A stretch of DNA of 21,095 nucleotides from an uncultured Phycisphaerales bacterium (GCA_946886375.1 CAMPIL010000010.1:1-21095), one strand, 5' to 3'. Shown: positions 1-7,262, counted from the stretch's first letter. Numbers and translations are program-made. The notes: generated by a model not told the origin, from the letters alone.

Positions 1-915
1 GCGCGCGAGATCCATTTCCACGCCCAGATCGCCACGCGCGATCATGATGCCGTCGGCTACATCAAGAATCTCCTCGGCGTTCTGCACGCCCTCGGGCCGC
101 TCGATCTTGGCGATGATGCGGATGGGCGATGTGGCTGGTGTGGTGGCCGAGTTGTCCTTCTCGCGCATGGCTGAGAATTTCATCACCCCGCTGCGCAAGG
201 CTTCCACATCCGCGGCATCGCGCACGAAACTGAGCGCAAGAAAATCCAGGCCGTTGGCGAGCGACCATTCCACGCATTCCCAATCGCGGTCGCTGAGAAC
301 CTCGGCCTTGACTTTGGTGTCCGGCAGGTTGATTCCCTTGCCCGTGCTGATGCGCCCCCCGCCGCCCGCGCTCACGGTGCATTCAATTTCATCCTTGCGC
401 TTTCCGATCACGAGCATGCGCACCGCCCCGTCAGCCACGAGCAATCGCTCGCCGGGTTCCACATCATCAATCAGCCGCGAAAAGGTGCTCGATAGCCGAA
501 GCGGCTTGGCTCCAGCCTGGCCAACGATTTCGTTGCGCTGAAAGATCACCACATCGCCCGGTTCGACTTCGACGCCATCCCCAGCAACCCGGCCGACGCG
601 AATCTTCGGACCTTGAATATCCCCCATGACCGCGGTGGGCAGGCCGAGCGATGCAGCGACTTCGCGGATGATCTGTGTCTGGCGCGTGTGTTCCTCAAGC
701 GAGCCGTGGCCGAAGTTCAAGCGGAAGATGGCGACGCCGGTCTCGATCAACTTGCGAACGGCTTCGGGGCTGGATGACGCCGGACCGACGGTCGCGATGA
801 TCTTGGTCAGCGCGGGCTTGTCCGTGTTCACGGGCTGGCTGGAGCCGACCAGCGCAGCGGCGGCGCGAGTTGGGCGATGGGCAGATTCGGCTCGGCTGGG
901 CGTCATGGAGCGCAT
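1..915 (-). CDS. pyk: Pyruvate kinase, N-terminal 305 residues (3' end cut by window edge)
   Basis: Glycolytic enzyme converting phosphoenolpyruvate and ADP to pyruvate and ATP in the cytosol. The visible part carries the family landmarks: TKIIATVGPAS near residues 37-48, RLNFGHG at 65-71, GDIQGPKIRVG at 98-108, the active-site segment IIAKIERPEG (Lys270, Glu272) and ARGDLGVEM ending the window, so roughly the last third (allosteric and C-terminal domain) is missing. The start is the ATG at 915, ten bases after the stop of the upstream solute-binding protein gene; there is no clear ribosome binding site, so translational coupling is likely. A second in-frame ATG lies at 906. The N-terminus is about 35 residues longer than usual. 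Two K+-site positions differ from the muscle type: Gly69 replaces the Ser of RLNFSHG, and Lys104 sits where muscle enzyme has Glu117. Family identity is certain. Confidence 0.95.
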   Translation of the reverse strand, partial: MRSMTPSRAESAHRPTRAAAALVGSSQPVNTDKPALTKIIATVGPASSSPEAVRKLIETGVAIFRLNFGHGSLEEHTRQTQIIREVAASLGLPTAVMGDIQGPKIRVGRVAGDGVEVEPGDVVIFQRNEIVGQAGAKPLRLSSTFSRLIDDVEPGERLLVADGAVRMLVIGKRKDEIECTVSAGGGGRISTGKGINLPDTKVKAEVLSDRDWECVEWSLANGLDFLALSFVRDAADVEALRSGVMKFSAMREKDNSATTPATSPIRIIAKIERPEGVQNAEEILDVADGIMIARGDLGVEMDLAR

Positions 916-925
916 CAGTGTGCGA

Positions 926-2515
926 TCATTCGTCGGCTAATTCCACGATCCGGCGGTAGTTGTCGCGAAAGAATGCACCGAAGCGCTTGCGCATCTCATC
1001 GACTGGCGACGATTCCGCCGACCACAGGTTCTTGTCCGCCCACTGGCCGCGAAGCCAGCCGGCGCGGATTTCTCCCAGTTGAGGTACATCGGAAAGCGAG
1101 TATTCCTTCCCATCCGGTCCCGCGATCGTGGGCATTGCGTCAAACAGCGCGAGCATTTCGTCAAGACTGCTCGCTTGTCGGTAGAGCACCGCCAACGACT
1201 GGGCGTTGAGTTGATCGCTGCCGAGCAGTCGCTGCAGGTCGTGATATTCCCGATGATTTACAATCGCGCTCCACGCGGCCTTCAGTTCGCTGTGATTGTC
1301 CATCGCCATGGCTGCGAACATCGGCGCGATGAAATCGCGGAAGTTGGGATTGGGATGTTCGGCGGGCGTGGCGAGTTCAAACGGGTTGACACGGTCGATG
1401 AAGCGATCGAAATAACGCTCGTACATTGATCGCACGATGGGCATGCGTCGCAGTTCAAAGCGTTGCGGTCCGAGTTGATCGGGCGCGCTGTCGCTGCGCC
1501 GCGGAAATTGCCACAGCGCCTGACCCGCATCGCTCAGGCAGAACTCGATGAACCGCCTGGACAGTTCTGGATGGGGCGCGTTGCGCAGCATCGAAACCGG
1601 ATCCGAATCGATCGTGCTGCCGCCGATTGGATCGACATACCCGATGCGGTCCGGGTCGCCCGCTTCCTTCAAGGCCTGCGATTGATATCGGCCGAAGAAG
1701 TCGATGCACACGCCCATTGCCGCGTTGCCCTGGCTGACGTCAATGGGCGGCTTGAGCGAACTGGCGGAGAAGTACCGCGCGTTTGCGCCGGCCCGGCGAA
1801 GGATTCGCCAGCCTTCAATCCAGCCGCTGCGCTTGAGGATCGACTCGAATGCCGTCGTCACCGATCCGGACTGGTTGGGGTTCACCAGCGCCACCCAGCC
1901 CTGCAGTCGCGGATCGCAGAGGTCGTTCCACACTGAAGGCGCCGGCAGTCCCAGCGAATCAAGCACATCGTTGTTGTACACGATCCCGAATCCGGAGAGT
2001 GCTGTGCCAAACCAGTGCTTGTCGGGATCGTACAGTGGGTCATCACCGATGCGGTTCTGGCCATAGGTGGAGGCGAGCCACTCGTCGGGAAAATCGACAG
2101 GCGCGGAAATGGGCTCGTCGCGCGCAACGCCGTTGACGACGCCGCGCACGCCGCGCTTGAGACGTCCGTGCTCGAACGACCCGCCGCCAAAGACAAGGTC
2201 CGCATCGCCGCCGGGTTCAAGACCCGCTTCAATCGCCGCGGAATACTGCGCTTCGAGCATTTTGCGGATTTCGCTGGTTCCGCCCGGCACGTTGAAGATC
2301 ACGTTCACGCGCTGGCCATAATTGGCGAAATGCCAGGCGTCGAACGCGCGACCGAATTCGTATCGAATCTGCTCGTTGTGGGGAGTGATGATGATGAGCG
2401 ATAGCGCGTGATCCGCGCCGGCCGGGAGCCGGTCCGTCTCGGCCGGGCGAAACAGCACCGGCACGCCCAGCAGGAGCACAAAACAGACCAAGATGGCGAT
2501 CTTTGACGCACTCAC
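926..2515 (-). CDS. ABC-type extracellular solute-binding protein, membrane-anchored or exported
   Basis: About 529 residues. The N-terminus is a hydrophobic export segment (KIAILVCFVLLLGVPVLF, about residues 5-22). A type-2 periplasmic binding protein fold follows, of the iron/spermidine-like group: LIIITPHNEQIRYEFGRAF, then a GGTSEI segment, VVNGVARDEPISAPVDFP, and a YNNDVLDSLGLPAPSVWNDL stretch typical of these proteins. It would capture a ligand outside the cytoplasmic membrane; the ligand cannot be read from sequence. I chose the GTG at 2515 because the longer in-frame ORF (to 2662) would overlap the copper-storage gene and place 49 non-hydrophobic residues before the signal segment. A GAGG lies about 13 bases upstream, so the start is not firmly set. 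It is about 120 residues longer than most family members. Pyruvate kinase follows after ten bases. No permease or ATPase gene is visible. Confidence 0.8.
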   Translation of the reverse strand: MSASKIAILVCFVLLLGVPVLFRPAETDRLPAGADHALSLIIITPHNEQIRYEFGRAFDAWHFANYGQRVNVIFNVPGGTSEIRKMLEAQYSAAIEAGLEPGGDADLVFGGGSFEHGRLKRGVRGVVNGVARDEPISAPVDFPDEWLASTYGQNRIGDDPLYDPDKHWFGTALSGFGIVYNNDVLDSLGLPAPSVWNDLCDPRLQGWVALVNPNQSGSVTTAFESILKRSGWIEGWRILRRAGANARYFSASSLKPPIDVSQGNAAMGVCIDFFGRYQSQALKEAGDPDRIGYVDPIGGSTIDSDPVSMLRNAPHPELSRRFIEFCLSDAGQALWQFPRRSDSAPDQLGPQRFELRRMPIVRSMYERYFDRFIDRVNPFELATPAEHPNPNFRDFIAPMFAAMAMDNHSELKAAWSAIVNHREYHDLQRLLGSDQLNAQSLAVLYRQASSLDEMLALFDAMPTIAGPDGKEYSLSDVPQLGEIRAGWLRGQWADKNLWSAESSPVDEMRKRFGAFFRDNYRRIVELADE

Positions 2516-2525
2516 GCGGTCACGC

Positions 2526-2540
2526 TTGCCTCGGAGGCAA
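2526..2540 (-). promoter_or_regulatory. Small hairpin just upstream of the solute-binding protein start
   Basis: TTGCCT at 2526-2531 pairs perfectly with AGGCAA at 2535-2540 around a 3-base loop. On the minus strand it ends about ten bases before the GTG at 2515 and includes the only GAGG that could serve as a ribosome binding site. It could hide that site, but this may be chance in GC-rich DNA. A second inverted repeat, CCAAAG/CTTTGG, lies at 2554-2559 and 2573-2578. Confidence 0.3.
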
Positions 2541-2595
2541 AGTGTAGCCGTTTCCAAAGCGCTGTGCGGAATCTTTGGATTGCCTGGCGGCCGCG

Positions 2596-2952
2596 TCAGA
2601 ATGATCTCTGACTTGCCATTTCCGTGCAGGACTCCGCGCAGCGGCGGCAGACTTCGGCGCAACAGCGCATCAGGTCGTCGTCAAATCGCTCGCACTCCGA
2701 AGCGCAGATCGTGCAAACCTGCGCACACACGCTACAGACCTGTGGCGAGAACCGCGACATGCGCGTCAGGAACTCATTGGCGGTCTGGCAGATTTGAGCA
2801 CAATCCATGAGCAGACGAATCTGGTGCGACTGAACGTACTGGCCGCCCACTTCCAGGCAGTGCGCGATCGTCTCTTCGCAGATGCGGTGACAATCCTGGC
2901 AGTTTTCGATGCACTGCTCAACGTGCGGCGGCAACGCGGTGACCTGTACCAT
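2596..2952 (-). CDS. Cys-rich four-helix-bundle copper-storage protein (Csp/DUF326 type)
   Basis: 118 residues with 17 cysteines, mostly in CxxC and CxxxC spacing (CIENCQDCHRIC, CAQIC, CSVCAQVCTICASEC, CCAEVCRRCAESC), spread along four amphipathic helices. This is the pattern of the four-helix bundle Csp proteins, which hold many Cu(I) ions through cysteines facing the bundle core. There is no signal peptide or Tat motif, so it resembles the cytosolic Csp3 branch rather than exported Csp1. The start is well supported: GGGAGG five bases before the ATG at 2952. No copper ATPase, CopZ or CueR/CsoR-type regulator lies next to it. The 122 bases upstream (2953-3074) show no convincing promoter or metal-regulator operator to me. 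Family call strong; metal role is from family knowledge. Confidence 0.88.
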   Translation of the reverse strand: MVQVTALPPHVEQCIENCQDCHRICEETIAHCLEVGGQYVQSHQIRLLMDCAQICQTANEFLTRMSRFSPQVCSVCAQVCTICASECERFDDDLMRCCAEVCRRCAESCTEMASQRSF

Positions 2953-3074
2953 GGCAACCTCCCGGATTCAATCGTGCGTGCATCAAAATCAAGGCCGTTT
3001 CCCAAGGTGCGGGCCACAAGCAATTCGCCTTGTTGCGCTGGCGGGCTCAGGTGTGCTTTCGCGCGAAGCCGCCG

Positions 3075-4262
3075 CTATTTTCGCTTCAGCCTGGTCCTGA
3101 TCCGCTTCAATCCTTCCTTCAGCGTTTCATCGGTCTTGCAGAAGGCGAATCGAACAAGAGCACGGCCGTCGGCAGGATTGTGGTAGAAGACGCTCGTGGG
3201 AATGGCAGCCACGCCGACCTCTTCGATCATGTGCCTGCAAAACGCCACATCGCTTTCAAATCCAAACGGAGTGTGGTCAGCCATTACGAAATAAGTGCCG
3301 GATGGCGGAAAAACTTCGAAGCCCGCTTCACGCAAACCGCTGACGACAATATCGCGGCGACATCGGTATTGTGCAAGGAACTGATCGTAATAAGACTGCG
3401 GGGCCCGCAGCGCGGCGATCGCGCCGTGCTGCAGCGGCGTCGCGGTGGCGAAGGTGAGAAACTGGTGGGCCGCACGCACGCCTTTGGTCAACGCAGGCGG
3501 CGCGATCGCCCAGCCGATCTTCCACCCAGTCAGCGAAAAGGTCTTGCCCAGCGATGACAGCGTGACCGTGCGATCCAACATTCCCGGAAGCGCGGCCAAG
3601 GAGACGTGCTTGCCCTCGAACACCAGCCGCTCATACACCTCATCGGAAAGTGCGATGACGTCGTGTTCAATGCACAGCCGCGCGATCAGCTCGAGTTCCG
3701 CGCGCGAATACACCTTTCCGGTGGGATTGTGCGGTGAGTTGATAAGGATCGCGCGTGTTTTGGAGGTAAACGCACGCCGCAGTTCTTCTTCATCCAGCGC
3801 AAAATCCGGCGGACGCAGCGTGACGAATCGAGGAGCCGCCCCCGCCATTGCCACGCACGCACGATAGGAGTCGTAATACGGTTCAATCAGAATGATTTCG
3901 TCGCCGGGGTTCAGCAGCCCAAACAGCGTTGCGGCAATCGCCTCGGTGCAGCCGGAGGTGACGGTCACGCACCTGTCAGGATCAACGGTGATATTCGTGT
4001 CCACGGCAAAGCGATCGGCGATCGCCCGGTTGAGTTCGGGAATGCCGAACATCCGCGCGTATTGACCGTGGCCGGCGTTGATGGCGTCGATCGCCGCCTG
4101 CTTGATGAACGCCGGTCCGTCGAAGTTGGGAAACCCCTGTCCAAGGTTTACCGCGTCATGCTGCGCCGCGAGGCGGCTCATCTCCGTGAAAATGGTTTCT
4201 CCGAACGGCGCAAGCGCGCGGGAGATGGAATTGGCAGACGGCGGAGACGAGCGATCGTTCAT
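3075..4262 (-). CDS. PLP-dependent class I/II aminotransferase (kynurenine/methionine aminotransferase-like)
   Basis: 395 residues, normal length for fold-type I aminotransferases of the KAT/YbdL group. Visible landmarks: substrate-side NLGQGFPNFDGP near 39-50, QYARMFGIPELNRAIA, TVTSGCTEAIAA, SPHNPTG with Asn179, SDEVYE with Asp207 (PLP nitrogen), SSLGKTFSLTGWK with the Schiff-base Lys240, and VRFAFCK with carboxylate-binding Arg371. It moves an amino group from an amino acid to a 2-oxo acid; in this family kynurenine, methionine or glutamine are usual donors. The ATG at 4262 starts the conserved part; the ORF extends to 4361 but would then run into the divergent SDR gene. No good ribosome binding site is visible. 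Closeness to aminomuconate genes makes a kynurenine-related role attractive, but this is inference. Confidence 0.9.
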   Translation of the reverse strand: MNDRSSPPSANSISRALAPFGETIFTEMSRLAAQHDAVNLGQGFPNFDGPAFIKQAAIDAINAGHGQYARMFGIPELNRAIADRFAVDTNITVDPDRCVTVTSGCTEAIAATLFGLLNPGDEIILIEPYYDSYRACVAMAGAAPRFVTLRPPDFALDEEELRRAFTSKTRAILINSPHNPTGKVYSRAELELIARLCIEHDVIALSDEVYERLVFEGKHVSLAALPGMLDRTVTLSSLGKTFSLTGWKIGWAIAPPALTKGVRAAHQFLTFATATPLQHGAIAALRAPQSYYDQFLAQYRCRRDIVVSGLREAGFEVFPPSGTYFVMADHTPFGFESDVAFCRHMIEEVGVAAIPTSVFYHNPADGRALVRFAFCKTDETLKEGLKRIRTRLKRK

Positions 4263-4317
4263 CAGGTGAGCAGTGTACCCCGCAGGCAAACGGGTAGAAA
4301 ATTGGTAGGCTGACGCC
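4263..4317. promoter_or_regulatory. Short divergent intergenic region between aminotransferase and SDR
   Basis: 55 bases separate two divergent starts, so both promoters must overlap here or lie inside the coding regions. A TAGAAAAT stretch at 4295-4302 could serve as a -10 element for the plus strand, but there is no matching -35 box. No operator-like inverted repeat was recognised. Confidence 0.3.
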
Positions 4318-5103
4318 ATGTTCACCCTTGAAGGAAAACGCGCGTTGGTCTGCGGAAGCACTCAAGGCATCGGCCGCGCGTGTGCCATGCAGTTTGCCCG
4401 GCTGGGCGCGACTGTGACGTTGATGGCACGCCACGCCGAAGGCCTGGAAAAGGTTCAGAGTGAACTGCCGCGCCAGCACAACCAACAGCATGATTCGGTT
4501 CAAGCCGACTTCAGCGATTGGAAAGCCGTACAGGAGAAGGCGAAATCGCATGTCGCCCAACGAGGCGCGATGCACATCCTGCTGAACAACACAGGCGGGC
4601 CACCGGCGGGACCGGTGTTTGAAGCGCAGCCGGAGGATTTTCTCAAGGCGATGAGCCAGCACGTGCTGTGCAATCAGGTTTTGTCGCAGGTTGTCGCGCC
4701 GGGCATGCGCGATGCGAAATACGGCCGCATCATCAACATTATTTCTACATCCGTCATCATGCCTATCAAGGGCTTGGGCGTGTCGAACACCATTCGTGCG
4801 GCGGTGGCCAACTGGGCCCGCACGCTTGCCGCGGAACTGGGTCCGTTTGGCATCACGGTGAACAATATTCTGCCGGGTTACACCGATACCGCACGGCTGC
4901 GCACCTTGCTGCAGGGGCGAGCCACGCGTGCCGGCGTTTCGCTTGAGGAAGTTCAACGCGATTTGATGGCGAGCATTCCGGCCCGACGATTTGGAACGCC
5001 GGAGGAAATCGCCTCGGTCGCCGCGTTCCTCGCCACGCCCGAGGCAGCGTATATGAATGGCGTGAATTTGCCCGTGGATGGCGGACGGCTCGCGGCACAG
5101 TAA
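4318..5103 (+). CDS. Atypical short-chain dehydrogenase/reductase lacking the Tyr-Lys pair
   Basis: 261 residues with a classical SDR Rossmann fold: GSTQGIGRA at 13-21 (NAD(P)-binding glycine motif), NNTGG at 90-94, the Ser region IISTS with Ser143, PGYTDT at 186-191 and the C-terminal NLPVDGG. The YxxxK catalytic motif is absent: SNTIR at 156-160 occupies its place, so Ser replaces Tyr and Arg replaces Lys. Divergent SDRs with this SNxxR pattern exist as a coherent group, so this looks like a subfamily trait rather than decay. A normal oxidoreductase mechanism is therefore doubtful. The stop codon lies four bases before the left copy of the palindromic repeat, and after the transposase come aminomuconate-pathway genes, suggesting an original SDR-ALDH-RidA unit. 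The substrate is unknown. Confidence 0.9.
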   Translation: MFTLEGKRALVCGSTQGIGRACAMQFARLGATVTLMARHAEGLEKVQSELPRQHNQQHDSVQADFSDWKAVQEKAKSHVAQRGAMHILLNNTGGPPAGPVFEAQPEDFLKAMSQHVLCNQVLSQVVAPGMRDAKYGRIINIISTSVIMPIKGLGVSNTIRAAVANWARTLAAELGPFGITVNNILPGYTDTARLRTLLQGRATRAGVSLEEVQRDLMASIPARRFGTPEEIASVAAFLATPEAAYMNGVNLPVDGGRLAAQ

Positions 5104-5107
5104 CCCC

Positions 5108-5141
5108 CACGCGGCAGGCGGGCTTGCAAGCCCGCCTGCCG
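5108..5141. repeat. REP-like palindromic repeat, left copy
   Basis: A perfect 30-base palindrome at 5112-5141 with arm CGGCAGGCGGGCTTG around the TTGCAA centre. The 34 bases 5108-5141 are identical to 5748-5781, in the same orientation, on the other side of the transposase gene. It begins four bases after the SDR stop and ends 21 bases before the transposase ATG. Confidence 0.9.
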
Positions 5142-5162
5142 AGGTCGTGATACACTTCATTC

Positions 5163-5744
5163 ATGGGGAAATTCGGTCGCTCCGATGACGCTTCAAATGA
5201 GACTTGGGGTTCGCGCCACAAATTCGAGCATTGGTACCGAGACAACAGCGTCTATTTCATAACTGCGCGATGCAGAGACAGATTTCCCGCCTTTGCATCG
5301 GACCTTGCCAAGGCAGTTTTCTGGGAGCGTTTTGAAAAGGCCATCCGCATTGCGGAGTTTCAACCATGGGTCACCTCGTTTCTGGACAACCACTATCACA
5401 CGGTTGGCTACCTTTCGCGTGGAGAACAACTCAAGACAATGATGCATTCGCTGCACGGTTCGGTCGCGAAGTTGGTCAACGATCTGCTCGAGGTTCGACT
5501 CGTCCCTTTCTGGAGTGATTCGCGCCGCAAGAACTACATGGATGGCTGTTTGCGCGACGAGTCGCAGGGGCGCAAGACCTATCGGTACGTTCTGACGCAA
5601 TCTGTTCGGCATGGAATTGTCGCAGATTGGCGCGAGTACCCGCATACGCGCGTCTGCGTTGGACTCGAGGAAGCGATCAGGTTGGCGATCAATCGTCGGG
5701 CATTTATGGAGGGGGTGCCGTACAAACGGTATGAGCAGCGCTGA
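5163..5744 (+). CDS. REP-associated tyrosine transposase (RAYT, Y1/HUH family)
   Basis: 193 residues of the Y1 transposase family (IS200-like, RAYT branch). NSVYFITARCRDRFPAF at about 28-44 is the typical N-terminal strand, DNHYHTVGYL at 75-84 carries the HUH metal motif (His77, His79), and the region GRKTYRYVLTQSVRHGIV at 136-153 holds candidate nucleophilic tyrosines (Tyr140, Tyr142), followed by DWREYPHTR. These enzymes cut single-stranded DNA at REP hairpins and join through a covalent phosphotyrosine. The gene looks intact: full length, no frameshift, all motifs in place. Its stop is two bases before the right palindrome. No clear Shine-Dalgarno precedes the ATG at 5163. Family call strong; activity is inferred from intact motifs. 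Confidence 0.9.
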   Translation: MGKFGRSDDASNETWGSRHKFEHWYRDNSVYFITARCRDRFPAFASDLAKAVFWERFEKAIRIAEFQPWVTSFLDNHYHTVGYLSRGEQLKTMMHSLHGSVAKLVNDLLEVRLVPFWSDSRRKNYMDGCLRDESQGRKTYRYVLTQSVRHGIVADWREYPHTRVCVGLEEAIRLAINRRAFMEGVPYKRYEQR

Positions 5745-5746
5745 AT

Positions 5747-5786
5747 GCACGCGGCAGGCGGGCTTGCAAGCCCGCCTGCCGCGTGC
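5747..5786. repeat. REP-like palindromic repeat, right copy (extended)
   Basis: A perfect 40-base palindrome, every position pairing, with arm GCACGCGGCAGGCGGGCTTG. It shares 34 identical bases with the left copy and is longer because the right flank continues CGTGC. It starts two bases after the RAYT stop and ends 24 bases before the aldehyde dehydrogenase ATG. As RNA it would form a very stable stem in the leader of the downstream genes. Confidence 0.92.
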
Positions 5787-5810
5787 CGCTTATCATCTGC
5801 ATCCGGCCCC

Positions 5811-7262
5811 ATGCAGACACTCGCGAACTACATTGATGGACGTTGTGTGCCGCCGGCGTCGGCAACGTATCTCGACAATTTTGAGCCGGCCACCGGCGCG
5901 GTGTATTCAAGGCTTCCCGAAAGTGATGAGCGCGATGTCGAGGCCGCCGTTCAGGCCGCTGAGCGAGCGTTTCCAAAGTGGGCATGCACACCGGCGCATG
6001 AGCGTTCGCGCATTCTGCTGCGTATCGCCGACTTGATTGAATCAAACCTGGAGAAACTGGCCAGAGCCGAATCAATCGACAGCGGCAAGCCGATCGCGCT
6101 GGCGCGAACGCTGGACATCCCGCGGGCCGCGAGCAACTTTCGATTTTTCGCCACCGCCATTCTGCACACGCAATCCGAAGCGCACTTGACGGATCAGCGC
6201 GCATTGAATTACACATTGCGCCAACCGCGCGGGGTCGCGGGGCTCATCTCGCCCTGGAACCTCCCGCTGTATTTATTCACCTGGAAGGTCGCGCCCGCGC
6301 TGGCGACAGGCAATACGGCTGTCGCCAAGCCGTCGGAAATCACGCCGATGACGGCGTTCCTGCTAGGCGAGTTGTGCGACGAGGCCGGACTTCCGCCGGG
6401 AGTGCTCAATGTCGTGCATGGTTTGGGTCCAAAGGTCGGCGCAGCGATCGTCGCGCATCCGCGCGTCCCGGCAATCTCGTTCACCGGTGGGACAAGAACC
6501 GGCGCGGAAATCGCCCGCATCGCAGGACCCATGTTCAAGAAACTTTCGCTTGAACTTGGCGGCAAAAATCCGAACATCATTTTCGCTGACGCTGATCTTG
6601 ATGCCGCGATCAAGACCACGGTGCGCTCATCGTTCGCCAACCAGGGCCAGATCTGCCTGTGCGGTTCGCGCATTCTGGTCGAACGATCCATTCACGACCG
6701 GTTTGTAGATGAATTCACCTCTCAGACAGAGCGATTGAGAATTGGCGATCCTCTTGTTGAAGACACCGAGCAGGGTGCGGTGACCTCCAGGCAGCACGAA
6801 CAGAAGGTGCTCTCGTACATCGAAATCGCACAGCAGGAAGGCGGCAGAATCGTCCAGGGCGGCAAGCGGCCGGCGAATCTTCCGATGCGCTGCCGCGATG
6901 GCTACTTCATTGAGCCCACGATCATCACCGGACTCGGCGCTGGCTGCCGCACGAACCAGGAAGAGATTTTCGGACCGGTGGTGACGATTCAGCCGTTTGA
7001 TCACGATGATGAAGCGATCCAGATCGCCAATGGCGTGGAGTATGGATTGTCCGCCAGCGTGTGGACGAAGAATCTCGATCGCGCGCACGCGGTTGCGGCG
7101 CAACTGCAAGCCGGAACAGTCTGGGTCAACTGCTGGCTGCTGCGCGACTTGCGCGTGCCGTTTGGGGGAATGAAAAACTCAGGCGTCGGTCGTGAAGGCG
7201 GCGAAGAGGCGATTCGCTTCTTCACCGAGCCGAAAAACGTGTGCGTAGCGATGAAAGGTTGA
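5811..7262 (+). CDS. Aldehyde dehydrogenase, probable 2-aminomuconate 6-semialdehyde dehydrogenase
   Basis: 483 residues, full ALDH length. SPWN at 147-150 (Asn150), the NAD-binding SFTGGTRTG region at 223-231, ELGGKNP with general-base Glu248, GQICLCGSR with nucleophile Cys282, and EEIFGPV at 384-390 are all intact. Near-C-terminal FGGMKNSGVGREGG supplies Arg461, a candidate for holding the substrate carboxylate as in aminomuconate semialdehyde dehydrogenases. It would oxidise 2-aminomuconate 6-semialdehyde to 2-aminomuconate with NAD+, in the 3-hydroxyanthranilate branch of kynurenine breakdown. The next gene, one base downstream, is the deaminase for this product, which is the strongest argument for the substrate; 2-hydroxymuconic semialdehyde is the alternative. 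The ATG at 5811 is chosen because the longer ORF from 5745 reads through the palindromic repeat. Confidence 0.88.
   Translation: MQTLANYIDGRCVPPASATYLDNFEPATGAVYSRLPESDERDVEAAVQAAERAFPKWACTPAHERSRILLRIADLIESNLEKLARAESIDSGKPIALARTLDIPRAASNFRFFATAILHTQSEAHLTDQRALNYTLRQPRGVAGLISPWNLPLYLFTWKVAPALATGNTAVAKPSEITPMTAFLLGELCDEAGLPPGVLNVVHGLGPKVGAAIVAHPRVPAISFTGGTRTGAEIARIAGPMFKKLSLELGGKNPNIIFADADLDAAIKTTVRSSFANQGQICLCGSRILVERSIHDRFVDEFTSQTERLRIGDPLVEDTEQGAVTSRQHEQKVLSYIEIAQQEGGRIVQGGKRPANLPMRCRDGYFIEPTIITGLGAGCRTNQEEIFGPVVTIQPFDHDDEAIQIANGVEYGLSASVWTKNLDRAHAVAAQLQAGTVWVNCWLLRDLRVPFGGMKNSGVGREGGEEAIRFFTEPKNVCVAMKG

Larger units (their letters stand above)
5108..5786 (+). mobile_element. RAYT gene bracketed by its palindromic repeats (candidate mobile unit)
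   Basis: A single-gene tyrosine transposase is enclosed by two copies of one palindrome. RAYT proteins are known to act on REP palindromes, and such gene-plus-flanking-REP arrangements are the typical form. The unit lies between two genes on the same strand that could have formed one operon. No target-site duplication is expected for HUH transposases and none was seen. The exact ends of the unit cannot be fixed from one copy. Confidence 0.75.

Noticed and set aside
4156..5160. 334-codon minus-strand frame covering the SDR gene
   Set aside because: It runs through the palindromic repeat and lies antisense to the SDR, whose motifs are unmistakable; its own translation resembles no protein family.
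5163..5744. Base composition of the RAYT gene as evidence for recent transfer
   Set aside because: Hand counts gave 28 of 60 G+C in 5221-5280 but 38 of 60 in 5521-5580, the same as 38 of 60 in the neighbouring gene at 6241-6300, so there is no consistent shift.
5745..5810. N-terminal extension of the aldehyde dehydrogenase reading through the repeat
   Set aside because: The peptide is simply the palindrome translated. The ATG at 5811 begins the normal ALDH N-terminus.
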